From Rhodovibrionaceae bacterium (GTDB lineage Bacteria > Pseudomonadota > Alphaproteobacteria > Kiloniellales > DSM-21159): a DNA stretch of 64,000 nucleotides. The notes under the pieces are model-generated. The model had not been told where the DNA came from and ran no database searches. It saw only the letters and a list, made by a program, of their open reading frames with translations. The stretch is taken from positions 1 through 64,000 of the forward strand of contig JANQMX010000051.1 of assembly GCA_028279885.1 (NCBI GenBank), given 5' to 3'. Every line of letters begins with the position of its first letter. The first letter of the stretch is position 1. Of the stretch, positions 16,144 to 25,269 are shown piece by piece. A program made the translations under genes and the position numbers.

Positions 16144-18624
16144 GTGGTTTTGGGGGTGAAGGCGCGAATTGGCACCGGCAATCGGCGAAGGATCCTGGCC
16201 AGTGCTGTGATAATGACGACGGCCCTGACGCCCGCGCTTGCAGCAATGCCTGCCTGGGCTCAGCAGCCCGCAGCTTCAGCGGCGGCGACGACACAACTCC
16301 GGTCGGAGCGAAACTTCGACATTCCGGCGCAGCCGCTGACGGATGCGCTCGTCGCCTTCGGCCGGCAATCCGGTATGCAGATTACTGTCGATGGCACGCT
16401 GCCCCGGGACATGTCCGCGCCCGCCGTGCGCGGCGCGATGATCAGCGAAGAGGCCTTGACCCGCCTGCTTGCCGGTAGCGGGCTGACCTACGTCGTCACG
16501 GACGAAACGACGGTGGCTATCGAGAGGCCGGGGCAGCAGGACGATGACGGCGCGATGGTGCTCGATCCGATCACGGTGGAAGGCAGGGCCGACTATGGTA
16601 CGGCGCAAATCGGAACTTTGCCGCCCGCCTATCCGGGCGGGCAGGTGGCGCGCGGCAGCCGCATGGGCGCTCTGGGCAATCGGGACATTTTCGATACGCC
16701 GCTCAGCACCAAGGCTTACACCGACGAGCTCATCCGCGACCAACAAGCGATCACCATCGTCGATGTCGTGGAGAACGATCCGTCGGTCAATGTGAACCTG
16801 GCTCCTTCCTCGGGGAATCAGTTTCTCATTCGAGGGTTGCCGCTTTTCAATGCCGAGTTTCTTATCGATGGTCTCTCGGGATTGAACCTCGGCGCTTTTA
16901 CCACGACCACAGGCTACGAGCGGGTCGAGGTCATCAAGGGGCCGGACGCCATGTTGAGCGGAATGAACATGTTCGGCTCAAGCGCGGGTGGCTCGATCAA
17001 TCTCGTGCCGAAGCGCGCCGGGGACGAGGCGATCACTCGGCTGACGGCAAGTTATGAGAATGAGGCCGTCGGGGGATTTCAAGCCGACGTCGGAAGGCGC
17101 TTTGGCAACGACAAGGCCTTTGGCGCAAGGCTCGATCTGTCTCATCGGCAGGGCGACACGGCGATAGACTTGCAAAGCTGGAGGGACACCGCGGTTGCTG
17201 CGGGATTGGACTACCAAGGCGAGCGTTTCCGCGCCGCCCTCGACCTGCGCTATTTCGACGCGCGGGTCGACGCATTCAGCGCCAATTACCGGGCCGCTTT
17301 GGGCTTTGCTCTTCCGGGTCCGCCCGATGCGAGCAGTAACCCCAAACAGGCTTGGGAGTTCGTCGACGAACGGTCTGTCCGTGGTATCGTCTCGGCCGAG
17401 TACGACGTTTTGCGGGACCTGACAGTCGGCTTGAGGTATGGCCGAGCAGAAACCGAGCGCGAAACGTTCGCAACCAGCCTTATCACCATTGCGGATCCGC
17501 AGGGAGATTTTTCCAGCAGCGCTTTCTTTTTTCCTGACGAAGAGACGGCGGACACGGCGGAAGCGTCCGTGCGCGGTGACTTTTCAACTGGTCCCCTGGA
17601 CCATGAGGTTGCTTTCGTCGCTTCCGGCACATGGCGAGAGCGCTCGACGCTGTTTGAGCCGATCACGGGAACAAACTTCAACTCCAATATATTCGACCCC
17701 GCGCGCGTGCCGAAACCGAGCCGAGCGGGATTGCAGACATCTCCGCCGAAAACCTCCGAGACGATCCAGGAGAGCTTTGCGCTTGCCGATACGGTCTCTG
17801 CCTTCGACGACCGCATTCAATTGACGCTTGGCGCTCGACATCAGACCGTGCAGACCAAGAGCTTCAGTGCGACGACCGGCGAGAAGACGAACGACAACAG
17901 GCAGTCGGAAATCACGCCTTCCCTCGGGCTGTTGATCAAGCCCATCGAGACCCTCTCGATCTATGGCAACTATGTCGAAGCACTGGAAGCTGGACCGACT
18001 GCGCCTGTGGGTACGGCAAACTCGGGGGAAGCTCTATCGGCGATCAGGACGGAGCAGTTCGAGATCGGTGCGAAGTGGGATTTGGGCGATGTGGGTGTCA
18101 CCGCAGCACTGTTTCAAATCACTCAGCCCAGTGCCCTCGTCGACCCTACGACAAACGTTTTTGAGATCGATGGGGAACAGCGCAACCGCGGTTTCGAACT
18201 GGAGGTTTTCGGAGAGCCGCTCGAGGGTATCCGGCTTCTCGGCGGCTATGCCTTTATCGATGGCGAGCTGACCAAGACAGCAGGCGGGATCAACGACGGC
18301 AACACCGCCGTGGGCGTTCCGGAGCATCAGCTGCGGATGTCCGCCGAATGGGACGTTCCGGGTATCGAGGGACTGACGCTTCTTGGCCGCACGCTTTACG
18401 CATCGAAGCAATTCCTGAACGCCGGCAATACCCAGAGCATTCCCGGATGGGTCCGATTCGACCTGGGGGCCCGGTACAGCTTCGATGCCTACGGCACGCC
18501 TTTCACGGCACGGCTCAACGTCGAAAATGTGGCCGACAGCAACTACTGGCAGTCCACGGGGCGGAGCTTTCTTTCGACAGGACAGCCTCGCACGTTCTTG
18601 TTCTCCTTGTCGGTGGACTTCTAG
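16144..18624 (+). CDS. TonB-dependent siderophore receptor with STN domain (unit 3)
   Basis: This 826-aa receptor has a signal peptide ending around AMPAWAQ, an STN domain (FDIPAQPLTDALVAFGRQSG to TTVAIERPGQQ), a plug (FDTPLSTKAYTDELIRDQQA, FLIRGLPLFNAEFLIDGLSG, VEVIKGPDAMLSGM) and a barrel ending TFLFSLSVDF. It starts at GTG 16144 after GGAG. The STN domain and linker are nearly identical to those of the unit-2 receptor, but plug and barrel are clearly different, so the ligands should differ although the signalling modules are near copies. A PepSY gene follows after 28 bp. The ligand is unknown; siderophore is inferred from the family. Confidence 0.93.
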   Translation: MVLGVKARIGTGNRRRILASAVIMTTALTPALAAMPAWAQQPAASAAATTQLRSERNFDIPAQPLTDALVAFGRQSGMQITVDGTLPRDMSAPAVRGAMISEEALTRLLAGSGLTYVVTDETTVAIERPGQQDDDGAMVLDPITVEGRADYGTAQIGTLPPAYPGGQVARGSRMGALGNRDIFDTPLSTKAYTDELIRDQQAITIVDVVENDPSVNVNLAPSSGNQFLIRGLPLFNAEFLIDGLSGLNLGAFTTTTGYERVEVIKGPDAMLSGMNMFGSSAGGSINLVPKRAGDEAITRLTASYENEAVGGFQADVGRRFGNDKAFGARLDLSHRQGDTAIDLQSWRDTAVAAGLDYQGERFRAALDLRYFDARVDAFSANYRAALGFALPGPPDASSNPKQAWEFVDERSVRGIVSAEYDVLRDLTVGLRYGRAETERETFATSLITIADPQGDFSSSAFFFPDEETADTAEASVRGDFSTGPLDHEVAFVASGTWRERSTLFEPITGTNFNSNIFDPARVPKPSRAGLQTSPPKTSETIQESFALADTVSAFDDRIQLTLGARHQTVQTKSFSATTGEKTNDNRQSEITPSLGLLIKPIETLSIYGNYVEALEAGPTAPVGTANSGEALSAIRTEQFEIGAKWDLGDVGVTAALFQITQPSALVDPTTNVFEIDGEQRNRGFELEVFGEPLEGIRLLGGYAFIDGELTKTAGGINDGNTAVGVPEHQLRMSAEWDVPGIEGLTLLGRTLYASKQFLNAGNTQSIPGWVRFDLGARYSFDAYGTPFTARLNVENVADSNYWQSTGRSFLSTGQPRTFLFSLSVDF

Positions 18625-18652
18625 GTAGACCGAGACACTCAGAGACTCCGAT

Positions 18653-20032
18653 ATGACGACCCGAGCGTGGTTCCGGGTTCATAGCTTTACCGGCGTGATC
18701 ACGGGGCTGCTGCTGTTCGTCATCTGCTGGAGCGGAACCTTCGCCGTCATTGCCAACGAACTCGACTGGTTGGTGACGCAGGAAGCACGGGTCGAGGCCG
18801 GTGGGCAGCCGCAGAGCTGGGGCGTCATTGTCGAGGCCGTCGGGGCCGCTTACCCCGCTGCCGAGATCAACCTCTTGCAATCGCCGCTTTATGCCGGAAG
18901 TGTGGCTCGGGTGCGGGTTGACTTGACCAATCAGCGGCTCGTGTGGGTTTACGTCGACCCCTATACTGGAGAGGTGCAGGGCGCGCGCAGCTTCTTCAAC
19001 GTGCAGCGTTTCTTCCGCAGTTTCCACATGAGCCTTTTCCTGCCGGATGTGGGCCTCTATCTCGTCTCGCTCCTCGGGGTGACGATGCTGGTCTCGCTTG
19101 CCGCCGCGCTGGCCTTCTACAAGCGCTGGTGGCAGCGCTTCTTCAAGCTGCCGCGGGGGCGAGGCCGTGCCTTCTGGAGCGAGACCCACAAGCTGGCCGG
19201 GCTCTGGTCGGTCTGGTTCCTGCTGGTCATCGGCCTTACGGGAGTCTGGTATCTTTTCGAGATGGCGCGCATGGATTTCGGCGATGGCAAGGTGAGCTTC
19301 GCGGGCGCAAGCAAGTTCGCGATGCATAGCATCTCGGCTCCGGTCTCGGATCCCGCGCTGCCACCTCTACCTCTTGATGTGCTGGTCGACCGGGCTTCCG
19401 AGCTTCGGCCCGATCTGACAATCCGGCATATCCTTCTGAGTGACGATACAGCTGTCTTTCAGGGCCAAGCCGGGCATTTTCTGGTGCGCGACCGGGCCAA
19501 CCAACTGCATCTCGACCGGCGCACCGGCGCGCTGCTCTACGCCCAGACGCCGCAAGACTATTCCCTCTATTGGCGGTGGTCTGACACTGCCGACCCGCTG
19601 CACTTCGGCGACTTCGGCGGGCTGTGGAGCAAGGCCGTGTGGTTCGTCTTCGGGCTCATCCTTTCAGGTCTGATTCTCACCGGGACCTGGCTCCATGCGC
19701 AGAGGCTTGCGAGGGAGGCGGTGGAGCGGTCCCGGCACCGTTGGCCCGGGACAGCGGCCGCAGTTCTCGTCTCGCTGGCCGTGCTCGCTGCTGCTGCAGC
19801 AAGCGGCCTCGTGGAGGCGCGGCGCTACGGCCCGATGATCGACGGTGTACAGAGGTTTCCGGAGATCGCCCCCGGCGTTGCCGCGACCATACTCGGCTGG
19901 ACCGGCGTGACTCTCGCCATCATCGGCGTCTGGACTTTCTTGCTGTGGCGGCCGGAGAAGCTCCTGCGGACATCGCGCATGTCCGCCTTGCGCAATAGGC
20001 TCTCCGGCCGGGTAGAGACGAGCGGGGATTAG
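18653..20032 (+). CDS. PepSY-associated membrane protein, probable siderophore-iron reductase (unit 3)
   Basis: This 459-aa inner-membrane protein begins directly with a helix (VHSFTGVITGLLLFVICWSG, residues 9-28). It continues with PepSY segments, RSFHMSLFLPDVGLYLVSLLG, the motif THKLAGLWSVWFLLVIGLTG and DPLHFGDFGGLWSK before another helix, then two closing helices. The membrane-edge histidines match those of the unit-1 PepSY protein, to which it is closest. By analogy with FoxB/FpvG it should reduce ferric siderophore taken up by the unit-3 receptor. The ATG at 18653 lies 28 bp after the receptor stop, so the two are probably co-transcribed. Confidence 0.85.
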   Translation: MTTRAWFRVHSFTGVITGLLLFVICWSGTFAVIANELDWLVTQEARVEAGGQPQSWGVIVEAVGAAYPAAEINLLQSPLYAGSVARVRVDLTNQRLVWVYVDPYTGEVQGARSFFNVQRFFRSFHMSLFLPDVGLYLVSLLGVTMLVSLAAALAFYKRWWQRFFKLPRGRGRAFWSETHKLAGLWSVWFLLVIGLTGVWYLFEMARMDFGDGKVSFAGASKFAMHSISAPVSDPALPPLPLDVLVDRASELRPDLTIRHILLSDDTAVFQGQAGHFLVRDRANQLHLDRRTGALLYAQTPQDYSLYWRWSDTADPLHFGDFGGLWSKAVWFVFGLILSGLILTGTWLHAQRLAREAVERSRHRWPGTAAAVLVSLAVLAAAAASGLVEARRYGPMIDGVQRFPEIAPGVAATILGWTGVTLAIIGVWTFLLWRPEKLLRTSRMSALRNRLSGRVETSGD

Positions 20033-20260
20033 CAGCCAGGTGACCGAACGAATCCTGGCATCGCCTGCGGCATCTTCACCGGCATTGTCGCCGCCGCTGC
20101 CCTCTCCGCTCTCCGACAGCGCATATGTCCTGCGTGCTGCTGTCTGTTGTGTAGGAAGCGCTATAGTCTGGAAGGCGAGGCCGGGTGTTTTTACCGGATG
20201 GATCGCAGCCTTGGCATTTGACGACGAGCGTTCGAATGAGCCGCGGTTGAGCCTCAAACG

Positions 20261-20956
20261 CTACTTGGGAAAGCGACGCTCGAAAGCTGCGATATAGGCA
20301 TTGCGGGAGGGCTGCAAGTGCTGCCGGCAAACCTCCACCAACGCCTCCCGGTCGCCTTCGCGCAACGCCTCGATCATGCTCCAGTGCTCCTGGCGTACAA
20401 CATCGAGCGCCGCGCTGTCTGACAAGACGGCAAAGCGGATGGCGTGGGCTTTTTGCGCGAACTCGTTGATGGTTTGAGATAGGTAGGGGTTTCCCAAGGA
20501 CGCGAAAAGAACCCGGTGAAAGGCGATGTTGTTACGAAACACGCCTCGCAGGTCACCGGCAATCGCAGCGGCGTCGTGGCGCCGCTGGATCGATTCCAGG
20601 TCTGCAATCAGCGTCGGCGGAGCCGGCATGGGCACGAGCTTTGCGCCGGTCGTCTCCAAGAGCTCGCGTACATCGTAGATCTGCCTCACTTCTTCCGGCG
20701 AATAGGCTTTGACCAGGGCACCGCGGTTGCGCTGGCGTTCCACCAAGCCGATGCGTTCAAGAGCAACGAGTGCTTGCCGGACGAGATGGCGTTTCGCACC
20801 GAAGCGCAGCATGAGATCATCCTCGACCAGCCGCTCCTTCGGGTGCAGCTGGCAGAGAACGATGTCTTCCTCGAGGGCTTCCGTGATCTGGTCGAGCGTC
20901 AGCGGTTTTTCCGAAGCGTCAAGCTCCAAGGTTTCCGCTTCTCCAACCACTCTCAT
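20261..20956 (-). CDS. GntR family (FadR/FCD subfamily) transcriptional regulator
   Basis: This 231-aa regulator has an N-terminal winged helix at about residues 15-85 (LTLDQITEALEEDIVLCQL, RLVEDDLMLRFGAKRHLVRQ, ALVALERIGLVERQRNRGALV). The C-terminal FCD ligand-binding domain (about 95-220) contains YDVRELLETTGAKL, NIAFHRVLFASLGN and EHWSMIEALREGD; the histidines suit a metal-assisted carboxylate ligand. The ATG at 20956 has AAGGAGT five bases upstream, much better than the ATG at 21001. It is the last gene of the leftward sugar-acid operon and probably controls it and the divergent dehydratase through the palindrome at 26326. Confidence 0.92.
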   Translation of the reverse strand: MRVVGEAETLELDASEKPLTLDQITEALEEDIVLCQLHPKERLVEDDLMLRFGAKRHLVRQALVALERIGLVERQRNRGALVKAYSPEEVRQIYDVRELLETTGAKLVPMPAPPTLIADLESIQRRHDAAAIAGDLRGVFRNNIAFHRVLFASLGNPYLSQTINEFAQKAHAIRFAVLSDSAALDVVRQEHWSMIEALREGDREALVEVCRQHLQPSRNAYIAAFERRFPK

Positions 20957-21012
20957 ATCGACTCCTTGATGCACCAAGTCTTCATAGCACTGTTGCGCCA
21001 AGCCTAATCGCT

Positions 21013-21939
21013 TTACCCCACGCTTTCCATCATGGCCGAAAGACGAAAGCCGAGCTTTTCCAGCCGTGAGACGAGCAGCGCGCTGCGCTCTGAGTCCAGT
21101 TCATCGAGCGGCGGGCGCACACGCGACCAAACCGGGTCGTCATTATAGTGCGCGATCAGGCTCTTCACAGCCGGGATAACCGGATAGTCCTGAATGGTCT
21201 TGCGCACCGCCGTGGCAAAGGCCTGGAACTCATCCGCCTCGGCCGTCTGCCAGGTCTCGTAGATCTTCCGGATCTGGCGGACATGAACACTGCCAGTGGC
21301 CGTGATGCAGCCGGCGCCGCCGGCACGCAGCGTATCGAGCAGAAAAACCTCCGAGCCGGCAAAGACATCGAAGCCCGGAAAGCGGTCGAGCAGGGCTTTG
21401 GTGTTGGACCAGTCGCCGGAGCTGTCCTTGATGCCCACCACGGTACCCGGATAGCTGCTGATGAGCCGTTCGATCAGGTCGTGGCTGAAGGCGACCTGTG
21501 CCACCGGCGGGATATGGTAGAGGTAGATCTTGAGATCGTCCGAGCCGATGCGCTGGATGGTTTCCGAGAAGAAGGCGAAGAGACCGTCGTCGCTGACGCC
21601 CTTGTAGTAGAAGGGCGGCAGCATCAAGACGCCGCCGCAACCATGTTCTATCGCGTGCCGGGTCAGTCGGACCGCCTCGGTAAACGAGGTTGCGCCGCAG
21701 CCCGGCATCAGCTTGTCGGCGGGGATGCCGGCCCCCAGGAGCCGGTCGAGGAGGGCCATGCGCTCATCGCCCGACATGGAGTTGGATTCGCTTGTCGTGC
21801 CGAAGATGGCGAGGCCGTCGGCCCCTTCGTCGAGCAGGTAGCGGCAGAACCGCGAGAAGCGGGCATGGTCGGCTTGGAGGTCGGCATCGAAGGGGGTGAC
21901 TACGGGCACGAGAACTCCGCGGAAGCGGTTGCTGGTCAT
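21013..21939 (-). CDS. DHDPS/NAL-family aldolase (2-keto-3-deoxy sugar acid aldolase candidate)
   Basis: This 308-aa TIM-barrel enzyme belongs to the dihydrodipicolinate synthase/N-acetylneuraminate lyase family. Lys171 in VVGIKDSSGD is the Schiff-base lysine and Tyr141 in YLYHIPP the catalytic tyrosine; GTTSES near residues 47-52 is the usual carboxylate-binding loop. The N-terminus MTSNRFRGVLVPVVTPFD is typical. The context (sugar-acid transporter and dehydratases) points to cleavage of a 2-keto-3-deoxy sugar acid or related keto acid rather than lysine synthesis. The exact substrate is not resolvable. It lies 56 bp upstream of the regulator gene and 69 bp downstream of the enolase-family gene, probably in one operon. 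Confidence 0.9.
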   Translation of the reverse strand: MTSNRFRGVLVPVVTPFDADLQADHARFSRFCRYLLDEGADGLAIFGTTSESNSMSGDERMALLDRLLGAGIPADKLMPGCGATSFTEAVRLTRHAIEHGCGGVLMLPPFYYKGVSDDGLFAFFSETIQRIGSDDLKIYLYHIPPVAQVAFSHDLIERLISSYPGTVVGIKDSSGDWSNTKALLDRFPGFDVFAGSEVFLLDTLRAGGAGCITATGSVHVRQIRKIYETWQTAEADEFQAFATAVRKTIQDYPVIPAVKSLIAHYNDDPVWSRVRPPLDELDSERSALLVSRLEKLGFRLSAMMESVG

Positions 21940-22008
21940 GGGCGATATCTCCTAGTCGGACTTGAAACGAAGCGGCGGGCTGATCGGTCGTGAACCAGGT
22001 GACGGATG

Positions 22009-23130
22009 TCAGCTCCAGGGCTCGGCGGCGTAGCGGTCGAGTTCCGCGTCGAGGAATCCGAAGCCAAGGCCCGGCGTGCGCGGCAGCTTGAGGTGGCCGT
22101 CCTCAAACGCGAGCTGTGTGTCGACGAGCTTGCGGAAGTTCAGCACTTGGTCGTCGGCGAAGAACTCGACGTAGTGCGCATTGGGCGTGGCAGCGACCAG
22201 GTGGACATGCAGGTCGTGGAACCAGTGCGGGCAGAGCACGACGCCGAAGGAGGCCGCCGTGGCGGCGATGCGCCGGAACTCGGTGATGCCGCCGCACACC
22301 GCCGCATCGGTCTGCAGGATCATTGCGGCATCCTTGTCCAACAGCTCCTTGAAGCGCCAGCGACCGGCCTCGATCTCGCCGGTCGCCACGGGCACGGTCG
22401 TACGCTCCGCCAAACGGCGATGGTTGTCGATATCGTCGGGGCTGAAAGGTTCTTCGATCCAGAAGGGATCATAGCGCTCGAACATGCGCATGTAGCGCAC
22501 CGCCGTTGCAAGGTCGCTCCAAGCGTTGTTGGCATCGAGCATGACATGGATGTTTGACCCAACGGCTTCGCGGACGGCGGCGATGCGGGCCTCTTCGCCC
22601 GCCAGATCAAGGCGCCCGACCTTCATCTTGACCGCGTTGAAGCCCAAAGCGACGTAGGACAGCATCTCTGCCGCCAGTTTGTCGGGGGTCTTGCCGTCGA
22701 GATAGTATCCGCCGCTCGCATAGGCCGGAACGCTGTCCTTGGCGACGGCGCCGAGAAAGCTGTAGAGCGGCAGCTCTGCGGCGCGGGCGTTGCGGTCCCA
22801 GAGAGCCACGTCGAGGATACTGATTGCCCGCATGACGGACCCGGTTCGTCCGTGTAACAGGGCTTCCTGATACATCTCTTGCCAAAGCCCCTCGACCCGG
22901 TGGGCGTCCTCCCCTTCAAGCTTGGGAGCGAGCAGCTCGCGGACGGCCTGTGCCACCAGAGTGCCGGCCCCGCTTCCGGCGTAACAGAACCCAATCCCCG
23001 TCACCCCGTCGCTGCCGGTTATGCGAGCCAAGACGTAGTCGCGCTTGAACACCTGCCGATTGGAGAAGCTGGTCGGGTTGTCCAGCGGAACGCTGACGGT
23101 GCGTGCTTCGACTTTACGGATCTCGGTCAT
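22009..23130 (-). CDS. Mandelate racemase/muconate lactonizing enzyme-family sugar acid dehydratase
   Basis: This 373-aa enolase-superfamily enzyme has the N-terminal capping domain (RTVSVPLDNPTSFSNRQVF) and the barrel motifs VKMKVGR (K-x-K base), LDANNAW, FWIEEPF and VATGE (three Mg ligands), then LCPHWFHDLHVHL with the histidine expected of the mandelate racemase subgroup. These features predict proton abstraction next to a carboxylate, usually dehydration of an acid sugar. The ATG at 23130 follows AAAGAGAA; the frame extends 91 codons upstream into the TctA gene without family similarity. It starts 14 bp after tctA, so transport and dehydration are coupled. The substrate is unknown. Confidence 0.9.
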   Translation of the reverse strand: MTEIRKVEARTVSVPLDNPTSFSNRQVFKRDYVLARITGSDGVTGIGFCYAGSGAGTLVAQAVRELLAPKLEGEDAHRVEGLWQEMYQEALLHGRTGSVMRAISILDVALWDRNARAAELPLYSFLGAVAKDSVPAYASGGYYLDGKTPDKLAAEMLSYVALGFNAVKMKVGRLDLAGEEARIAAVREAVGSNIHVMLDANNAWSDLATAVRYMRMFERYDPFWIEEPFSPDDIDNHRRLAERTTVPVATGEIEAGRWRFKELLDKDAAMILQTDAAVCGGITEFRRIAATAASFGVVLCPHWFHDLHVHLVAATPNAHYVEFFADDQVLNFRKLVDTQLAFEDGHLKLPRTPGLGFGFLDAELDRYAAEPWS

Positions 23131-23144
23131 GGTGTGGTTCTCTT

Positions 23145-24686
23145 TCAATCGGTTTTGTTCATTTGAGTTGGGTCCGTGCCGTCCCCGTTCCGCCGCTTCC
23201 GGATGCGTCGGTACAGCATTGGGAACAGAGGCGTGGCTTGCAGGATCGAAACGGCGGCCAAGAGCAGCAGCACGGTTGCGATGGGGCTCTGCAGGAAGAT
23301 TCCCCAACTGCCTTGGCCGATCAGCAGCGACTGATGCAGGCTGGTGTCCAGCACCGGCCCTAAGATGAGTCCGATGACCATGGGCGCCAGCGGTACCTGG
23401 CATTTGTCGAGCAGGTATCCGACCAAGCCGAAGCCCAGCATGAAGATGACGTCGAACAGGCTGTTGTTGATGGCGAAGGTGCCGACCACGCAGAACACGA
23501 TGATGATAGGCGCGAGCACGCCGTCCGGAATGCGGGTGACCATCACCGCGATCCGGGTGAAGAAAAGCCCGAACAAAAGAAGCGCCAGGTTGGCCAGGAT
23601 CACTGCCCAGATCAGCGTGTAGGTCACATCGCCATGATCCGTCATCAGGGTCGGTCCGGGCAGAATGCCGTGCACCATCAGGGCGCCGAGCAGGATTGCC
23701 GCCGACGAGCTGCCGGGAATCCCGAGCGCGAGCGTCGGGATCAGGGCGCCGCCGACAACGGCGTTGTTCGCTGCCTCCGGTGCCGCGATACCGGCGGGCT
23801 CTCCCTTGCCGAACCGGCTCTTGTCCTTAGCGAAGCGCCGCGCCTCGTTATAGGCGAACCAACTGGCCGTATCCCCGCCGGCACCGGGAATGAGCCCGAC
23901 GACGACGCCGATCACGCCGGACCGAAGCATATTGGGCGCCAAGCGCAGTGTATCGCGCAAGCCGGGCAGCATACGGTCGGTGACACGGCTCGCCAGTTTC
24001 TGGCCGACCTGCGACGTCTCGATCAATCGTATGGCCTGAGGCACAGAGAAGAGGCCGATCAGCGCGACGGTAAACTCGATCCCGGAAAAGAGATGTATGT
24101 TGTCGAAGGTGAAGCGCGGCGTGCCGGTGGTGGGGTCCATGCCCACCGTGCCGAGCAGCAGGCCGATCGTGCCGGCGAAGAGGCCGCGGATGGCGGAGCC
24201 TTGCGACAGCGAGCCGATGATGGTGATGCCAAGAACCGCGAGGGCGAAAAGCTCGACCGGTCCGAAGTTCAGCACGATCCGGCCCAAGAGCGGCGCCACG
24301 GTCAAGAGGGCGATGCCGCTGACCAGGCCGCCGGTGAACGACGCCAGAAGCGAGATGCCAAGCGCGCGGCCGGCCCGCCCGCTGGCCGCCATCGGGGAAC
24401 CGTCCAGGATCGTCGCGGCGGCGGCCGGCGTGCCAGGCGTCCGCAAAAGAATGGCGGCGATGGAGCCGCCGTACATGGCGGCGAGGTACAGGGATGCCAG
24501 CATGCTGAGCCCCGTCGCCGGGTCCAGGCTGAAGGTGAGCGGCAGCAGGAGCGCCAGAGCCATCGTCGCCGATAGGCCCGGCATCGCGCCGACGAACAGC
24601 CCGAGCAGAGTTCCGCCGGCGATCACCGCCAGGTTCATGGGGCTGAGGACGTTCGCGAGCCCGATGAGTACTACTGACTGGTCCAA
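23145..24686 (-). CDS. tctA: Tripartite tricarboxylate transporter large permease, TctA
   Basis: This 513-aa polytopic protein is the large membrane subunit of a TTT-family carboxylate importer. The family motif is visible near residues 20-45 (GTLLGLFVGAMPGLSATMAL), followed by YGGSIAAILLRTPGTPAAAAT, and later GVVVGLIPGAGGDTASWFAYNEARR and GIPGSSSAAILLGALMVHG. About a dozen hydrophobic segments are present. The start codon lies 13 bp after the TctB stop. Together with TctB and TctC it should import an organic or sugar acid powered by the proton or sodium gradient. Confidence 0.95.
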   Translation of the reverse strand: MDQSVVLIGLANVLSPMNLAVIAGGTLLGLFVGAMPGLSATMALALLLPLTFSLDPATGLSMLASLYLAAMYGGSIAAILLRTPGTPAAAATILDGSPMAASGRAGRALGISLLASFTGGLVSGIALLTVAPLLGRIVLNFGPVELFALAVLGITIIGSLSQGSAIRGLFAGTIGLLLGTVGMDPTTGTPRFTFDNIHLFSGIEFTVALIGLFSVPQAIRLIETSQVGQKLASRVTDRMLPGLRDTLRLAPNMLRSGVIGVVVGLIPGAGGDTASWFAYNEARRFAKDKSRFGKGEPAGIAAPEAANNAVVGGALIPTLALGIPGSSSAAILLGALMVHGILPGPTLMTDHGDVTYTLIWAVILANLALLLFGLFFTRIAVMVTRIPDGVLAPIIIVFCVVGTFAINNSLFDVIFMLGFGLVGYLLDKCQVPLAPMVIGLILGPVLDTSLHQSLLIGQGSWGIFLQSPIATVLLLLAAVSILQATPLFPMLYRRIRKRRNGDGTDPTQMNKTD

Positions 24687-24699
24687 CGACGCGCTCCCA

Positions 24700-25155
24700 T
24701 CACCAGGCGGGTAACAACGGCAGAGGCAGGTTCAGGAGCACGACGAACACGAGGTAGACGACGGCCACGATCAGGGCGGTAACCAGAATGGCGAGCGATG
24801 GCCTCAGCACGCGAAGCAGCAGGAAGCTGCTCAAAAGGTAGGGCGGTGTCGCGAGCAGATAGCCGATCTGCTCGATGCTCCAGACATAGGCGACGATCAT
24901 GGAGGCAAAGACGGTCGCCCGGAAAACGCCCTTCAGGTTCGGCAGCTGCGCGGTCCCGGTGACGGGCGCGCGGCCCTGTGCCGCCTCGCGTCGCCGGGCC
25001 CAGAAGGCTTCGACCGATATGAGAAGAGAGAGGCCCGCGACGACAAGGGCCACCAGTGCGGGAAGCTGGCCGGCTGCCGTCGGATAGCCTTGTGCCTCGA
25101 AATAGAAGTACGCGGCGATGCCCAGCCCGACTATGGTGAGAATGTAACGTGCCAT
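24700..25155 (-). CDS. tctB: Tripartite tricarboxylate transporter small permease, TctB
   Basis: This 151-aa protein has four predicted membrane helices (YILTIVGLGIAAYFYFEAQG, LPALVALVVAGLSLLISVEAF, FASMIVAYVWSIEQIGYLL, ILVTALIVAVVYLVFVVLLN), the usual layout of the poorly conserved TctB subunit. Its identity rests largely on position between tctC (114 bp upstream) and tctA (13 bp downstream). The C-terminus LPLPLLPAW is typical of the family. Confidence 0.9.
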   Translation of the reverse strand: MARYILTIVGLGIAAYFYFEAQGYPTAAGQLPALVALVVAGLSLLISVEAFWARRREAAQGRAPVTGTAQLPNLKGVFRATVFASMIVAYVWSIEQIGYLLATPPYLLSSFLLLRVLRPSLAILVTALIVAVVYLVFVVLLNLPLPLLPAW

Positions 25156-25269
25156 GGAGACGTGCGGAGTAGGAAAGCCGGCTGGCCAGGGCCGCCAGCG
25201 ACGACGCCCAGGGCGTTAAGTTGACAGGGGGGCAATCGTCGCTGGCGCTTGCTCGACAGTCCTAGTGTT

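Noticed and set aside
9582-16592. The repeated block in receptors 2 and 3 as a mobile element
   Set aside because: The repeat lies wholly inside the coding STN domain and linker, in frame, with no terminal inverted repeats or target duplications; module conversion is simpler.
20033-20260. Short open frames between the unit-3 PepSY gene and the GntR gene
   Set aside because: They overlap each other on both strands, show no domain, and lie between convergent genes; I see no convincing gene or terminator there.
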